Counted from the stretch's first letter, positions 7,904 to 17,760 are shown. The stretch: 64,000 nucleotides of DNA from Clostridium pasteurianum (GCF_001705235.1 NZ_MCGV01000001.1:2666001-2730000), one strand, 5' to 3'. Notes: generated by a model from the sequence alone, not told the origin. Made by a program: numbers and translations.

Positions 7904-9967
7904 ATGAAAAAATTTTTAGCACTGATAAAAGTTCTATTAAAAAACAGCGGGAGTACGCTTTCAGGGATGAATACTAAAAAGAGGAGCTTAAGCTTTCTTA
8001 TATTAGCGATAATATTTATTCCAATTGTAGTAGGGCTTACAGCTGTTTTTATGAAATCCTATGATATTATTCTTAAATATAATTTGCAGGATTTAATGTT
8101 CTCACAGCTATTTGGAGCTTCAAGTATTGCTATGATTATTTTGGGAATATTTTATGTGGTTAGTACATATTATTTTGCAGATGATGTTGCTTTCTTTATT
8201 ACTATGCCAATAGAGCCCTACAAAGTATTAGGCGCAAAATTTGTTACGGCAATGATATACCAGTATTTTATAGAACTTATTTTGCTTATGCCGTGTATTA
8301 TTGGATTTGGTATGAAAATGGGTACACCTCTATACTGGGTATATTCATTAGTTATATATATTGTATTGCCGGTAATACCTACAGTTATTTGCTCGCTAAT
8401 TAGTATTGTTATAATGGCCTTCAGCAAATTTTTCCGAAATAAAGATAGGCTCAAGATAATAGCGGGGATACTGGCTATAGTATTTTCCATAAGCTTGAGT
8501 ATTGTAATACAATATTTCAGCGGATACTCAGGTAACAGTACTAATATTCTTAAGAATGGTAAAGTGGTAGGCAAAGTATCTAACGCTTTCTTTATTAGTA
8601 ATTTTGCTTCGGATGCTATAAAGAACATTAATAGTGGCAAAGGTTTATTAGGTATTCTTGTATTTATTTTTATAAGTGCGATTGCAGTAGGTATATTTCT
8701 ATTGATGGCAGAAGGATTGTATCTAAAGGGAGTAGTGGGGCTTACAGAAAGTTCTTCAAGTGGAAAGAAGCTTTCTTTAGGCGAGGTTTACAGACAATCA
8801 AATAGAAAATCAAAGTTAAAAGCTTCCATCTTAAATGAATGGAGAAACCTTTATAGAACTCCGGCATATTTACTTAATTGTGTTATAGTTGCAGTCATCT
8901 TTACACCGTTTATGACTGGAATTTTTGCTTTTTCATATTGGCAAATGGGAAGTGTTCCAAGTGGATTTTCGGATAACCCACTCTACATTTCGGTGGTCTC
9001 TGCAATTGCTATAAATCTATGTATTTTTAATCTGGCAGCACCTACATCAATTTCAAGGGAAGGCAAAAGCTTTTTTATTGGAAGGTATATTCCGGTAAGT
9101 TATAAAACTCAAATTATGGCAAAGGTGATTGTAGGAACGCTAATGAGTTATTTTTCATTGATTTTGTGTCTATTAACAGCTGCTGTATTCATGAAATTAA
9201 AATTAATTACTGTAGCTATGGTGGTTTTTATAAGTGTATTTGGAATAGCGGCTTTTAATACTTTTGGCGTATTTATAGACATATATTTTCCTAAGCTTTA
9301 CTGGGATGACGAAACTAAGGCAGTAAAACAAAATTTTAATGTTGGAATACAAATGCTTGTATCAATATTTATTTATGGGTTTATGGTTTTTGTTTCGTAT
9401 AGGCTAAAATTAGATACTTACAGCAATTTTATATTTCTACTTACTTGTAACATTTTACTTTTTGTAAGTTTTGCAGTACTGTTATTAAAAAATGGTATTA
9501 AGCAGTTTGCTGTGAGCTCAAATTATATTGAAGGTGAAGGTGATGAAAATAAGGATAAAAAGAAAAATTATAAAATTATAAGAGTAATTATTATAACAAT
9601 ATTTATTTCTATTTTTGCAGTGTTTATGCTTGTTGAAAAGACTACGGAAGCCAAAATTGTTATATCCCCAAATAAAGCTTACATCAAATCAGGTATGGAA
9701 TCTACGGAGTTTAATTTAAAGGATATAACTAAAGTTTATATAAAAAGTACTATTCCGCATTCAAGCAAAGTTATGGGCTTTGGTTGGGGCAGTGAAAAAA
9801 GAGGAAAGTTTAATGTGGATGGTATGGGCAAAGGAAACATATATGTTCAAAGTGACAGCGGAAAGTTTATATATATAAAATTAAAGGATGGGTTTGTTAT
9901 TATAAATTATAAAGATAGCAATAAGACAGAAGAAGTTTATAAGAAAATAAAAAAATTGTATCATTAA
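7904..9967 (+). CDS. ABC-2-like permease without ATPase partner
   Basis: About 687 residues with some 12 hydrophobic segments, resembling the large 'putative ABC exporter' permease family. The start is set at ATG 7904 (MKKFLALIKVLLKN), which GGAG at 7891-7894 serves with proper spacing; the ATG at 7889 overlaps that site. After the last helix the C-terminal ~120 residues form a soluble domain (STEFNLKDITKVYIKSTIPHS ... VIINYKDSNKTEEVYKKIK) resembling a bacterial PH-like fold. The usual ATP-binding gene is missing from the neighbourhood. The next gene, 12 nt downstream, is a membrane protease, so the pair may act together. Confidence 0.65.
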   Translation: MKKFLALIKVLLKNSGSTLSGMNTKKRSLSFLILAIIFIPIVVGLTAVFMKSYDIILKYNLQDLMFSQLFGASSIAMIILGIFYVVSTYYFADDVAFFITMPIEPYKVLGAKFVTAMIYQYFIELILLMPCIIGFGMKMGTPLYWVYSLVIYIVLPVIPTVICSLISIVIMAFSKFFRNKDRLKIIAGILAIVFSISLSIVIQYFSGYSGNSTNILKNGKVVGKVSNAFFISNFASDAIKNINSGKGLLGILVFIFISAIAVGIFLLMAEGLYLKGVVGLTESSSSGKKLSLGEVYRQSNRKSKLKASILNEWRNLYRTPAYLLNCVIVAVIFTPFMTGIFAFSYWQMGSVPSGFSDNPLYISVVSAIAINLCIFNLAAPTSISREGKSFFIGRYIPVSYKTQIMAKVIVGTLMSYFSLILCLLTAAVFMKLKLITVAMVVFISVFGIAAFNTFGVFIDIYFPKLYWDDETKAVKQNFNVGIQMLVSIFIYGFMVFVSYRLKLDTYSNFIFLLTCNILLFVSFAVLLLKNGIKQFAVSSNYIEGEGDENKDKKKNYKIIRVIIITIFISIFAVFMLVEKTTEAKIVISPNKAYIKSGMESTEFNLKDITKVYIKSTIPHSSKVMGFGWGSEKRGKFNVDGMGKGNIYVQSDSGKFIYIKLKDGFVIINYKDSNKTEEVYKKIKKLYH

Positions 9968-9979
9968 GGAGGAATTTTT

Positions 9980-10777
9980 ATGGTCAAATCTACTACTATA
10001 ACGTTTATGGTACTGGCGGCAGTTATATGTGCAGTATTTCCTATAGCTTTAATAGTATATTTTAGGAAGAAGGAAAAGATAAGCTTAAAACCTGTTTTTA
10101 TTGGAATGGCGGTTTTTATTGTATTTACTCAGATACTAGAAAAGACTCTTCATTCTATCGTCATAGGTGGAAATCTTATTACTAATCCAATACTATTTTC
10201 TGTATATGGAGCGCTAGCAGCAGGAGTATTTGAAGAAACAGGAAGGTTTATTGCCTTTAAAACAGTTTTGAAGGATAAACATGAATGGAAGGATGGACTT
10301 GCTTATGGAATTGGCCATGGAGGTATAGAGGCTATATTTATTGGAGCGTTGACAAGTATAGAATATATAATATATAGTAATTTAATAAATAGCGGAAAAT
10401 TTGATGCTTTATTAAAATCAAAGATTCCAGCCTCACAAATTGCACAACTTAAGCAGGTAAAACAGTCCTTAATTCAAATGACACCCAGTGCTACAGTTAT
10501 TACCATATTAGAAAGAATATTTGCCTTTGGAATACAGTTAGGACTAACAATGGTGGTTTTGTATGCTATAAGAAATAGAAAAAATATATACTTATTTTTG
10601 GCAATACTATTACATGCCTTGGTGGATTTCCCTGCGGTACTATATCAGACCAAAATAATAAAAAGTATATATGTTGTAGAAGGAATTATAGCCTTGGAGT
10701 TTATATTAGCAATAGTATTTGTAGTAAAAACAAAGAAAATTTTTAAGAAAGAAGATATAATTAACAGTGATTTATAG
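9980..10777 (+). CDS. YhfC/PrsW-like intramembrane metalloprotease
   Basis: 265 residues, about eight membrane helices. Three motifs expected of the family are present: EETGRF (around residue 85), GHGGIEAIF (around 112) and LLHALVDFPA (around 213), supplying Glu and His residues for a zinc site within the membrane. Relatives include PrsW, which cleaves an anti-sigma factor. The gene follows the orphan permease by 12 nt with AAGGAGGAA before the ATG, so they are likely one operon. Substrate unknown. Confidence 0.75.
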   Translation: MVKSTTITFMVLAAVICAVFPIALIVYFRKKEKISLKPVFIGMAVFIVFTQILEKTLHSIVIGGNLITNPILFSVYGALAAGVFEETGRFIAFKTVLKDKHEWKDGLAYGIGHGGIEAIFIGALTSIEYIIYSNLINSGKFDALLKSKIPASQIAQLKQVKQSLIQMTPSATVITILERIFAFGIQLGLTMVVLYAIRNRKNIYLFLAILLHALVDFPAVLYQTKIIKSIYVVEGIIALEFILAIVFVVKTKKIFKKEDIINSDL

Positions 10778-10952
10778 CATCAAAATAATTTTATGAATCC
10801 TATCATAAATTGGGTTTTGGTCATATTTTGCCCACCCTAAGTATTTTACAATTATTTTCAAAAGTTAATTTAGAAATGTTAATTAATTTTTGGAGTAAAA
10901 CAAAAAAATATCTATATTTATGTAATATTAGGCGTGAGTTGATTTGGCTTTT

Positions 10953-11195
10953 AATATTTTTCGTAGAGAAACGGAGAAAAATTCACCTTGCATTTACGCC
11001 AATGGGAAATAACAACATTTTAGAAACGATTTAAACAAAACTCAATAAGCCTTGCTTAAAATTATAAAAAGACTTAGAAATTTTAATTTGTTTAAGCTTT
11101 TTCTCAGCGAGTTATTAAAATTCTTAGTCTTTTTATAATTTGGAGCTTAGACTTATAAGTTTTATTTAATGTTTTAAAATGTTGTTATTTCCCAT
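10953..11195 (-). repeat. C hairpin plus element A copy 3 (reverse)
   Basis: C hairpin at 10953-10997 (loop TAGAGAAACGGA). The A palindrome runs 11002-11195, with outer arms ATGGGAAATAACAACATTTTA and its complement. Inner loop read on the minus strand: AACTCGCTGAGAAAAAGCTTAAACA. On its right it abuts a second copy of GGGAAATAACA that supplies the stop codon of the response regulator. The rest of the 10778-11199 gap holds no gene. Confidence 0.8.
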
Positions 11196-11199
11196 CTTG

Positions 11200-12117
11200 T
11201 TATTTCCCAAGGTTTCGTGATTCTATGAAGAATACCTTTATAAACTTTCTCATGTTGATTTTAACGTGAGATTTTGAAGGGGTGACAGCATTCTCAAGTT
11301 CTAACATTCTTTTTCTTATCTCTTCAAAATCAAAAAACTTAGAGCTGTACTCTTCAAATTTTTGGTTTGAGTAATCTATTAATCCTAGTGAAGCAAGATG
11401 AGTTATGGATTGAGATATAGCTCTTCTTATTCGCTGCTCTGATGCTTTGATTTCTTTTTTTATATCTGTTTCAGAGGCATTCTCTCCAAGTCTTTTTTTT
11501 ACCACTTTTAAAAATATGTCTTTAAGTGGTGGAAAATCTTTTATTGCAGCATTATCATTTTTGCTAAGGTAGCTTAGTATTTCTAATAAATCGTTACTTC
11601 CGTTTTCTCCTATTATTCCGAGCTCAGTGAGTAGGAATTTACCTGAATTATTAATGCTGCTTTCCTCAGAAAAATTTTCTTTAACTGCGGTTCCTCTACC
11701 AATATCTAAAATGTTTAAAGTGTTTTTTATGTCATGTATTGATTTTTCTAGCTTAATATTTTCACGTAACTTTTCAATTATATTTATAACTTCAAGTTTA
11801 TTTATAGGTTTAGTTATATAATATTCTATTCCAAGTGAATAAGCTTCACCTATTATTTCCTTGTCCTCTACTTGAGAAAGCATTATAATTTTTCCGTTAA
11901 ACTTTGAACGTAAGCTTTTTATTGTTTCAATGCCATCTCTCATTGGCATTAAAAGATCTATTATAAGTATATCTACTTTACTTAATGAAAGAAGTTCAGC
12001 GGTTATATTTTCTCCACTGGTGGAAGTACCAACAACTTTTCCCATATCGTAATCTTCAATAATATCGGTTAGCATTGATTGAATAGCTTCATCATCATCT
12101 GCAATAAAAAAATTCAT
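11200..12117 (-). CDS. GlnL/YcbB-like response regulator
   Basis: 305 residues. N-terminal receiver domain: acidic pocket DDD near residue 8, phospho-acceptor Asp in ILIIDLLMPMRDG (about residue 54), Lys in YYITKPINK. The C-terminal half (GIIGENGSNDLLEILSYL ... SETDIKKEIKASEQRIRRAISQS) matches the YcbB-type DNA-binding domain of B. subtilis GlnL, which responds to glutamine. It follows the kinase by 6 nt. The last codons and stop (GGG AAA TAA) lie in a direct repeat of the adjoining palindromic element. Confidence 0.8.
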   Translation of the reverse strand: MNFFIADDDEAIQSMLTDIIEDYDMGKVVGTSTSGENITAELLSLSKVDILIIDLLMPMRDGIETIKSLRSKFNGKIIMLSQVEDKEIIGEAYSLGIEYYITKPINKLEVINIIEKLRENIKLEKSIHDIKNTLNILDIGRGTAVKENFSEESSINNSGKFLLTELGIIGENGSNDLLEILSYLSKNDNAAIKDFPPLKDIFLKVVKKRLGENASETDIKKEIKASEQRIRRAISQSITHLASLGLIDYSNQKFEEYSSKFFDFEEIRKRMLELENAVTPSKSHVKINMRKFIKVFFIESRNLGK

Positions 12118-12123
12118 TATATA

Positions 12124-13401
12124 TTATCCTCTCTTGGTTAAATTTTCAGCAGGGATTAGTATTGTAAAAGAAGTTATATGTTTTTCAGGTAGACTTTTAA
12201 GATTTATGTTTCCTCCTAATTTATAAACAATTTCTTCAACATAAGATAAGCCTATACCTGTAGATGGTTTTCCTAGAGAATTATATTTATTTGTATATCC
12301 AGCTTTAAATATAAGTTTTAATTTTCTTTGGGGTATTCCAGGTCCGTTATCGGTAACTACAAATTGTAGAAAGTTATTTTGTTTTTTTATTGAGAGCTTT
12401 ATAGTTCCTGTCTTTTCTATAGCTTCTACAGAATTTGAAATAAGGTTGTTTAAAATTGATAAAATTATAAATAGATGAAACAAGCCTGGTATGTCCTCAA
12501 GTTCTGTAAGTATTTCTATATCTTTACCTAAAGAATTCGCATATTTTTTGTTTGTATTGGTTATTATAGCTGTAATATCGTTTATACTCATATAATCCCC
12601 TAAGTTTTCATTTGTTATTAGCTTTGATAAGCTGGAATAAGTTCTTTGATTGTCTTTTTTTACTTCATGTATTTTACCGGCAATATCAAGCAGTTTTTTA
12701 GACAAATCTTCATTAGAGTCTTTTAGGGTTCTATATAAATTATAACAGTCATGCGTTATTTCTTCAGAGGTATTAAAAGATTTTTTTAATTGAACCGTTT
12801 CTTCATATAAATTAGAAATGAATAAAGCCATTTTAGAATTTTCCTCATGCTGCTTTTCTACCTCAATGTCTTTTTCATGAATTACTAATACGTAGAAGAA
12901 GCCTAATACAAAGAAGCTCCTTATAATTGCGATAATTGCTACCTCAATGATAATATTCATGTTTAAAAGATCACCTAAAAATATGTGCCTTAAAGATAGT
13001 TCAACTAAGTTTGAGATTATTTCCATAAAGGTGGATAAAAATCCAACCAAAAGGTAATGGCTTAAGTATTTTCGAAGTAATACATAAAATAATGCAGAAT
13101 AGGTTATGTAGTAAAAAAAAGCAGGAAAGTTAAGTATAAAACCATTAAGTAGACTAGTATTTCCACCAAAGGTTAAATACAAAAATATTCTAAATAATAC
13201 TACAGAAATACCGACCATAATACCTGAAAAAATTGGGCTGGATTTCTTCATTAGCAGAAGAAAAAACAAAAAAGCGGTTGTTCCAAAGCTAACTCTAAAG
13301 GTATCTTGAAAGGGATAAATTTTAATCTCTCCGGCCAAAGTTGTTATAATTATCATTATGATAAATGTATATATTTTTTTCCTCAATAAAATATTTCTCA
13401 A
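12124..13401 (-). CDS. GlnK/YcbA-like sensor histidine kinase
   Basis: Five or six membrane helices occupy roughly the first 185 residues. Then come a short coiled segment, an H-box IHEVKKDNQR and an HATPase domain with N box SNSVEAI, G1 VTDNGPGIP and G2 GIGLSYVEE. The pair with the GlnL-like regulator mirrors B. subtilis glnK-glnL, which controls glutamine uptake and use. An upstream TTG at 13428 is open, but AGGAGG (13408-13413) lies inside that extension and 6 nt before the TTG at 13401, so 13401 is the likely start. Divergent from two amino-acid permeases, its plausible targets. Confidence 0.8.
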   Translation of the reverse strand: MRNILLRKKIYTFIIMIIITTLAGEIKIYPFQDTFRVSFGTTAFLFFLLLMKKSSPIFSGIMVGISVVLFRIFLYLTFGGNTSLLNGFILNFPAFFYYITYSALFYVLLRKYLSHYLLVGFLSTFMEIISNLVELSLRHIFLGDLLNMNIIIEVAIIAIIRSFFVLGFFYVLVIHEKDIEVEKQHEENSKMALFISNLYEETVQLKKSFNTSEEITHDCYNLYRTLKDSNEDLSKKLLDIAGKIHEVKKDNQRTYSSLSKLITNENLGDYMSINDITAIITNTNKKYANSLGKDIEILTELEDIPGLFHLFIILSILNNLISNSVEAIEKTGTIKLSIKKQNNFLQFVVTDNGPGIPQRKLKLIFKAGYTNKYNSLGKPSTGIGLSYVEEIVYKLGGNINLKSLPEKHITSFTILIPAENLTKRG

Positions 13402-13780
13402 AATGTGCCTCCTCAAAGTGCAATACAAATATAATAATTATTCAATTGTTTTTATTTTAAAATTAAGTATACAACTTTATATTTTAATAATATTTTTAAA
13501 AAAGTTCAATATATTATTTGTAACTTATTGTTATATTAAGTAGTTTCAATTCTATAATTTACACATAATCATGCGATTTTTATATAATTGTACAATTTTA
13601 AACATTGAACTTATTAATACTATAATATTAAAAAATGCGTATTAAAATGAAAAATGAATTTTTATTTAAATGTTGATTTAAGATAGATTAAATAAATATT
13701 TAGGCTACTGCAAAAGATAAAAAATGTATTGTTTTATGTAAAAGTTGTATAACACTTAACGTTAATAGGAGGAAAAACAC
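13402..13780. other. Divergent AT-rich gap
   Basis: About 380 bases between the sensor kinase and the first amino-acid permease. Very AT-rich; no RNA gene, riboswitch or confident promoter pair could be picked out. If the two-component system controls the permeases, its binding site should be here. Confidence 0.5.
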
Positions 13781-15184
13781 ATGGGTAACATATTTAGAAA
13801 AAAAACTGTGTTGGATTTTGAAGAGGAAGCCAAGGGCAGTAAATTGAGAAAGAAGCTTACAAGTTTTGACCTAGCAACAATAGGAATAGGAGCAGTTGTA
13901 GGTACGGGGATTTTTGTTGCTACAGGGGAGGGTGCAAAGCTTGCAGGACCGGCGGTTGTTATTGCATTTTTGGTAGCAGCAGTAACTTGCGGATTGTGTT
14001 CACTTACATTCTGTGAACTTTCATCTATGTTTTCTGTATCAGGAAGTACATATTCTTATTCGTATATTGCTTTTGGAGAAATTGTAGCATGGATAATAGG
14101 TTGGGATTTGATGCTCGAATATATTGTGGCAGCGGCTTCAGTAGCATCTGCATGGTCGGGAACACTTATGGGAATACTTGCAAATTATAATATACATCTA
14201 CCTGCATCATTAACAAGTTCGGTTATTTCAGGGGGTATTGTAGATTTACCAGCAGTTTTACTAACAATTGTGGTTACAGCTCTATTATATATAGGAGTTT
14301 CTCAAAGTGCTAAGGTAAATGATATTATAGTTGCTTTTAAAATTTGTATAATAGTTTTATTTGTAATTTTAGGTGTGACTCACATCAAAGTAGTAAATTA
14401 TCATCCATTTGCACCATATGGATTTAAAGGAATAATGGCATCAGCGGCAATTATATTTTATTCATTTATCGGTTTTGATGCTATAGCAACTTCTGCAGAA
14501 GAGACTATAAACCCTAAAAGGGATATACCAAGAGGACTTCTCATGTGTTTTGGAGCAGTTGTAATTTTGTATATGTCTGTGGCAGTAGTTCTTACAGGAA
14601 TAGTTCCATTCACTAAAATAGATATAAATAATGCTTTGCCAGGAGCCTTAGCTAGTATAGGTATAAATTGGGGTTCCGCTCTTGTTGGAGCTGGTGCTGT
14701 AGTTGGAATGATTTCAACAATACTAGTTGTTATGTATGCTCAAATAAGAATTTTCATGGTTATGTCAAGAGATGGACTTTTACCAAAAGTATTTTCACAT
14801 GTAAATAAGGAGCATCAGACACCTGGATTATGTACATTAATAACAGGCTGTATAGTTGCTTTAATAGCTGGACTTTTACCACTTAAGATGATAATGGAAC
14901 TTTGTAATATAGGAACTTTATTTGCATTTATACTTGTGTCATTTGGGGTAATAGTGTTAAGATATAAAATGCCTAATGCTGAAAGAAAATTTAGATGTCC
15001 AGGAGTACCATTTACTCCATTAATAACAGCATTCTTCTGTTTTTATATGATGCTTAATTTACCTGTTTTTACATGGATAAGATTTGGTGCTTGGCTTCTA
15101 ATTGGAATTGTAATTTACTTCTTGTATGGTTCAAAGCATAGTATTATTATAAATAGAGATAAAGAAAAAGAAAAAGTAGTATGA
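13781..15184 (+). CDS. APC-family amino-acid permease (CAT-like) 1
   Basis: 467 residues, 12 predicted membrane helices. TM1 shows the APC substrate-binding break GIGAVVGTGIFVATG, and TM6 shows FYSFIGFDAIATSAEET, both typical of cationic amino-acid transporter-type members. Cytoplasmic-membrane uptake or exchange of amino acids coupled to ions. AGGAGG sits well before ATG 13781. It is a close paralog of the next gene, with very similar TM segments throughout. Position opposite the GlnK/GlnL-like genes suggests regulation by nitrogen or amino-acid status. Substrate not determinable. Confidence 0.85.
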   Translation: MGNIFRKKTVLDFEEEAKGSKLRKKLTSFDLATIGIGAVVGTGIFVATGEGAKLAGPAVVIAFLVAAVTCGLCSLTFCELSSMFSVSGSTYSYSYIAFGEIVAWIIGWDLMLEYIVAAASVASAWSGTLMGILANYNIHLPASLTSSVISGGIVDLPAVLLTIVVTALLYIGVSQSAKVNDIIVAFKICIIVLFVILGVTHIKVVNYHPFAPYGFKGIMASAAIIFYSFIGFDAIATSAEETINPKRDIPRGLLMCFGAVVILYMSVAVVLTGIVPFTKIDINNALPGALASIGINWGSALVGAGAVVGMISTILVVMYAQIRIFMVMSRDGLLPKVFSHVNKEHQTPGLCTLITGCIVALIAGLLPLKMIMELCNIGTLFAFILVSFGVIVLRYKMPNAERKFRCPGVPFTPLITAFFCFYMMLNLPVFTWIRFGAWLLIGIVIYFLYGSKHSIIINRDKEKEKVV

Positions 15185-15218
15185 TTTATAGAAAAACCAA
15201 TGTAAAACTTAATTTATT

Positions 15219-15259
15219 CATGCGTCAAAGTGCCAAGCTTCAAGGCATTTTGATGTATG
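15219..15259 (+). promoter_or_regulatory. Imperfect hairpin between the two permease genes
   Basis: Bases 15219-15234 pair with 15244-15259 over 16 positions, three of them G-U, which favours structure in the plus-strand transcript. No T run follows, so it could be a processing or attenuation structure rather than a terminator. Confidence 0.4.
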
Positions 15260-15376
15260 TATAATTAATAGTTAATATGGATTTCCTATATAGGGGTTCG
15301 ATAGTTAAACTGTTTTATCTATAAATGTTTAATTATGAACCCTTTAATGCTTTTTGTTGGGAAAGAGGAAAAATCA

Positions 15377-16774
15377 ATGGAAATGTTTAGAAAGAAAACT
15401 GAAGCGGATGTCGAAAAGGATGCTTCAAATAGCGGTCTTAAAAGAAAACTTACCAGTTTTGATCTTGCTGCACTTGGAATAGGATCTGTAGTTGGTACAG
15501 GAATATTTGTATCTACAGGTCAGGGAGCAAAACTTGCAGGACCAGCTGTAATAATTTCATTTATAGTGGCAGCAATAACAAGTGGTTTATGTGCTTTAAC
15601 ATATTCGGAACTTTCGTCTATGTTCCCGGTATCAGGAAGTACATATTCATATTCATACATTGCCTTTGGAGAGGTGGTAGCATGGATAATAGGTTGGGAC
15701 TTAATACTTGAATACCTTGTTGCAGCGGCTTCAGTATCATCTGCATGGTCTGGAACACTTATTGGGATACTCAAAGATTATAATATAAATCTTCCTTTTG
15801 TACTTACAAATTCACCTCTTACAGGTGGAATTGTGGACTTGCCTGCGGTTATAATAACTGCCGTGGTTACATGGCTTTTATATGTAGGAGTTTCTGAAAG
15901 TGCTAAGGTAAATAATATTATAGTTGGGCTGAAAATTTGCATAATACTTTTGTTTATATTTTTAGGTGTATCTCATATAAATGTAGCTAATTATCATCCA
16001 TTCAGTCCATATGGGACAAAGGGTATAATGTCAGGAGCAGCTATCATATTTTTCACATTTATAGGGTTTGATGCGATTTCAACGGCTTCGGAGGAAACTA
16101 AAAATCCTAAAAAAGATGTTCCTATGGGACTTATGATATGTTTATCTGTAGTTGTTGTACTTTATCTTGCAGTAGCATTTGTATTAACAGGAATAGTTTC
16201 ATTTAAGCAAATAGATGTAAATAATGCGCTTCCGGGAGCACTATCGCATATAGGAATAACATGGGGGTCAGCCATTGTAGGTGTAGGAGCAGTTATTGGA
16301 ATGATATCTAGTCTTTTGGTAACACTTTATGGACAAATAAGAATTTTTATGGTTATGTCTAGAGATGGACTTTTACCAAATGCTTTTTCAAAAATAAACA
16401 AAAATCATAGTACGCCTGGATTATGTACTATAATTACCGGTATAGTTACAGCTTTATTTGCAGGCTTTTTACCACTTAATGTTATAATTGAATTATGCAA
16501 TATAGGAACTTTATTTGCATTTGTACTTGTGTCACTAGGGGTAATAGTTTTAAGACATACAATGCCAGATGTGGAGAGAAAGTTTAGATGTCCAGGTGTG
16601 CCATTTACACCGATTTTGACTATAGTATTTTGCTTGTATTTAATAGCTAATCTTCCAAGTGTTTCATGGTTTAGGTTTGCAATATGGCTATTGATTGGGC
16701 TAGTAATTTATATATTCTATGGCTTTAAACACAGTAAGGAAAGAAAGAGAAGTAATAATGCTTCATCGCGTTAA
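15377..16774 (+). CDS. APC-family amino-acid permease (CAT-like) 2
   Basis: About 465 residues. The start is placed at ATG 15377 (MEMFRKKTEADVEKD), which follows AAAGAGGAA and aligns with the paralog's MGNIFRKKTVLDFEEE; the ATG at 15335 lacks a ribosome site. TM1 GIGSVVGTGIFVSTG and TM6 FFTFIGFDAISTASEET are retained. The C-terminal tail differs from paralog 1: the last codons (encoding SNNA) fall inside the arm of the following palindromic element. The duplication is old enough for clear divergence. Confidence 0.85.
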   Translation: MEMFRKKTEADVEKDASNSGLKRKLTSFDLAALGIGSVVGTGIFVSTGQGAKLAGPAVIISFIVAAITSGLCALTYSELSSMFPVSGSTYSYSYIAFGEVVAWIIGWDLILEYLVAAASVSSAWSGTLIGILKDYNINLPFVLTNSPLTGGIVDLPAVIITAVVTWLLYVGVSESAKVNNIIVGLKICIILLFIFLGVSHINVANYHPFSPYGTKGIMSGAAIIFFTFIGFDAISTASEETKNPKKDVPMGLMICLSVVVVLYLAVAFVLTGIVSFKQIDVNNALPGALSHIGITWGSAIVGVGAVIGMISSLLVTLYGQIRIFMVMSRDGLLPNAFSKINKNHSTPGLCTIITGIVTALFAGFLPLNVIIELCNIGTLFAFVLVSLGVIVLRHTMPDVERKFRCPGVPFTPILTIVFCLYLIANLPSVSWFRFAIWLLIGLVIYIFYGFKHSKERKRSNNASSR

Positions 16775-16988
16775 AAAAATCCTATAAGTCTAAGGTAAAA
16801 AAATCGTAAAATACTAAGATATTTTAATAACTCGCTGAGAAGAAGCTCAAACAAATTAAAATATCTAAGCATTTTACGATTTTTTTGCCAAGACTTATTA
16901 GGATTTTTTTAAATTGCTCTTTCAGCATTATTACTTCTCTTTTGAGGAAGTACAAGGAAAAAATTCCTCCGTGCCTACGGAATTTTAG
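16745..16988 (+). repeat. Element A copy 4 plus C hairpin (forward), arm inside permease CDS
   Basis: Left arm AAAGAGAAGTAATAATGCT (16745-16763) is coding sequence of the permease and is complementary to 16924-16942. The next segment AAAAAAATCCTAATAAGTC-type pairs flank the loop AACTCGCTGAGAAGAAGCTCAAACA. C hairpin at 16948-16988. Confidence 0.85.
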
Positions 16989-17069
16989 GTGGTGAGTTTT
17001 AGAGTGATAATGGATCATATGGGAAATATGGATTAAGGACTTGTATAAGACTAAGCCATCAATAGTGAG

Positions 17070-17258
17070 AATACTAAGATATTTTAATAACTCGTTGAGA
17101 AGAAGCTCAAACAAATTAAAATATCTAAGCATTTTACGATTTTTTTGCCAAGACTTATTATTTTTTTGAAGATGCCTTTAATCGTTCTTTCAGCATTATT
17201 ATTTCGATTTTAAGGAAATGCAAGGAAAAAAATTCCTCCGTGCTTACGGAATTTTGGG
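17070..17258 (+). repeat. Element A copy 5 (left arm degraded) plus C hairpin
   Basis: Near-duplicate of copy 4 from its inner loop rightward (ATATCTAAGCATTTTACGA is identical), but the left outer arm is replaced by unrelated bases. A right-arm remnant lies at 17181-17213 and the C hairpin at about 17221-17257. Suggests tandem duplication followed by decay. Confidence 0.75.
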
Positions 17259-17316
17259 TGGGGAGCTTTAGAGAAATATAGTGGATTATTAAAAAAATAT
17301 TATTTGATATCTTTAT

Positions 17317-17760
17317 TTAAAATTCTTTTTTAAAATATACCATGTCGATTAGTTGTTTTCCGCACTCATAAATTGGGTGGTCATAATTATCAGTAAAAAA
17401 ATTCTTAACTCTATGAGACTCTATGAATCCACATTTTTTGTAAAAAGGTATTGTTAAAGGACTGTCACCTGTTCCTACATACATAGTGTCACAATCATTT
17501 TTAAAGTATTCAAAAATATAGTCAACTAATTTCCTTCCGTAGCCTTGACCATGAATTTCTTTATAAGTAGCGATATTTTTTAATTCATAGATTCTATCTG
17601 ACTCTTTAGTTACTACACAGATTCCTTTTAAATCATTATCATATAATGCAAACAGAGTACCTCTTTCTAAATATTTATCTATCATATTTTCCTGTTCATC
17701 TGCTAATAGTAGTAAGTCTAAAAAATCTTTTTTATTTTCTTTTATTATTTTTATTTTCAT
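17317..17760 (-). CDS. GNAT-family N-acetyltransferase
   Basis: 147 residues. Acetyl-CoA binding motif A is visible as KEIHGQGYGRKLVDYIFEYF (about residues 67-86), preceded by the beta-strand IYELKNIATY and followed by MYVGTGDSPLTIPFYKKCGF (motif B). Transfers an acetyl group to an unknown amine substrate in the cytosol. GGAG lies 7 nt upstream of the ATG. Monocistronic, convergent with the permeases. Confidence 0.75.
   Translation of the reverse strand: MKIKIIKENKKDFLDLLLLADEQENMIDKYLERGTLFALYDNDLKGICVVTKESDRIYELKNIATYKEIHGQGYGRKLVDYIFEYFKNDCDTMYVGTGDSPLTIPFYKKCGFIESHRVKNFFTDNYDHPIYECGKQLIDMVYFKKEF

Noticed and set aside
10810-11034. 74-codon open frame on the plus strand after the YhfC-like gene
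   Set aside because: No ribosome site and overlaps the C hairpin and element A copy 3.
16824-17132. Open frame of 102 codons on the minus strand
   Set aside because: Runs through the palindromic repeats (copies 4 and 5); no ribosome site and no protein-like composition.
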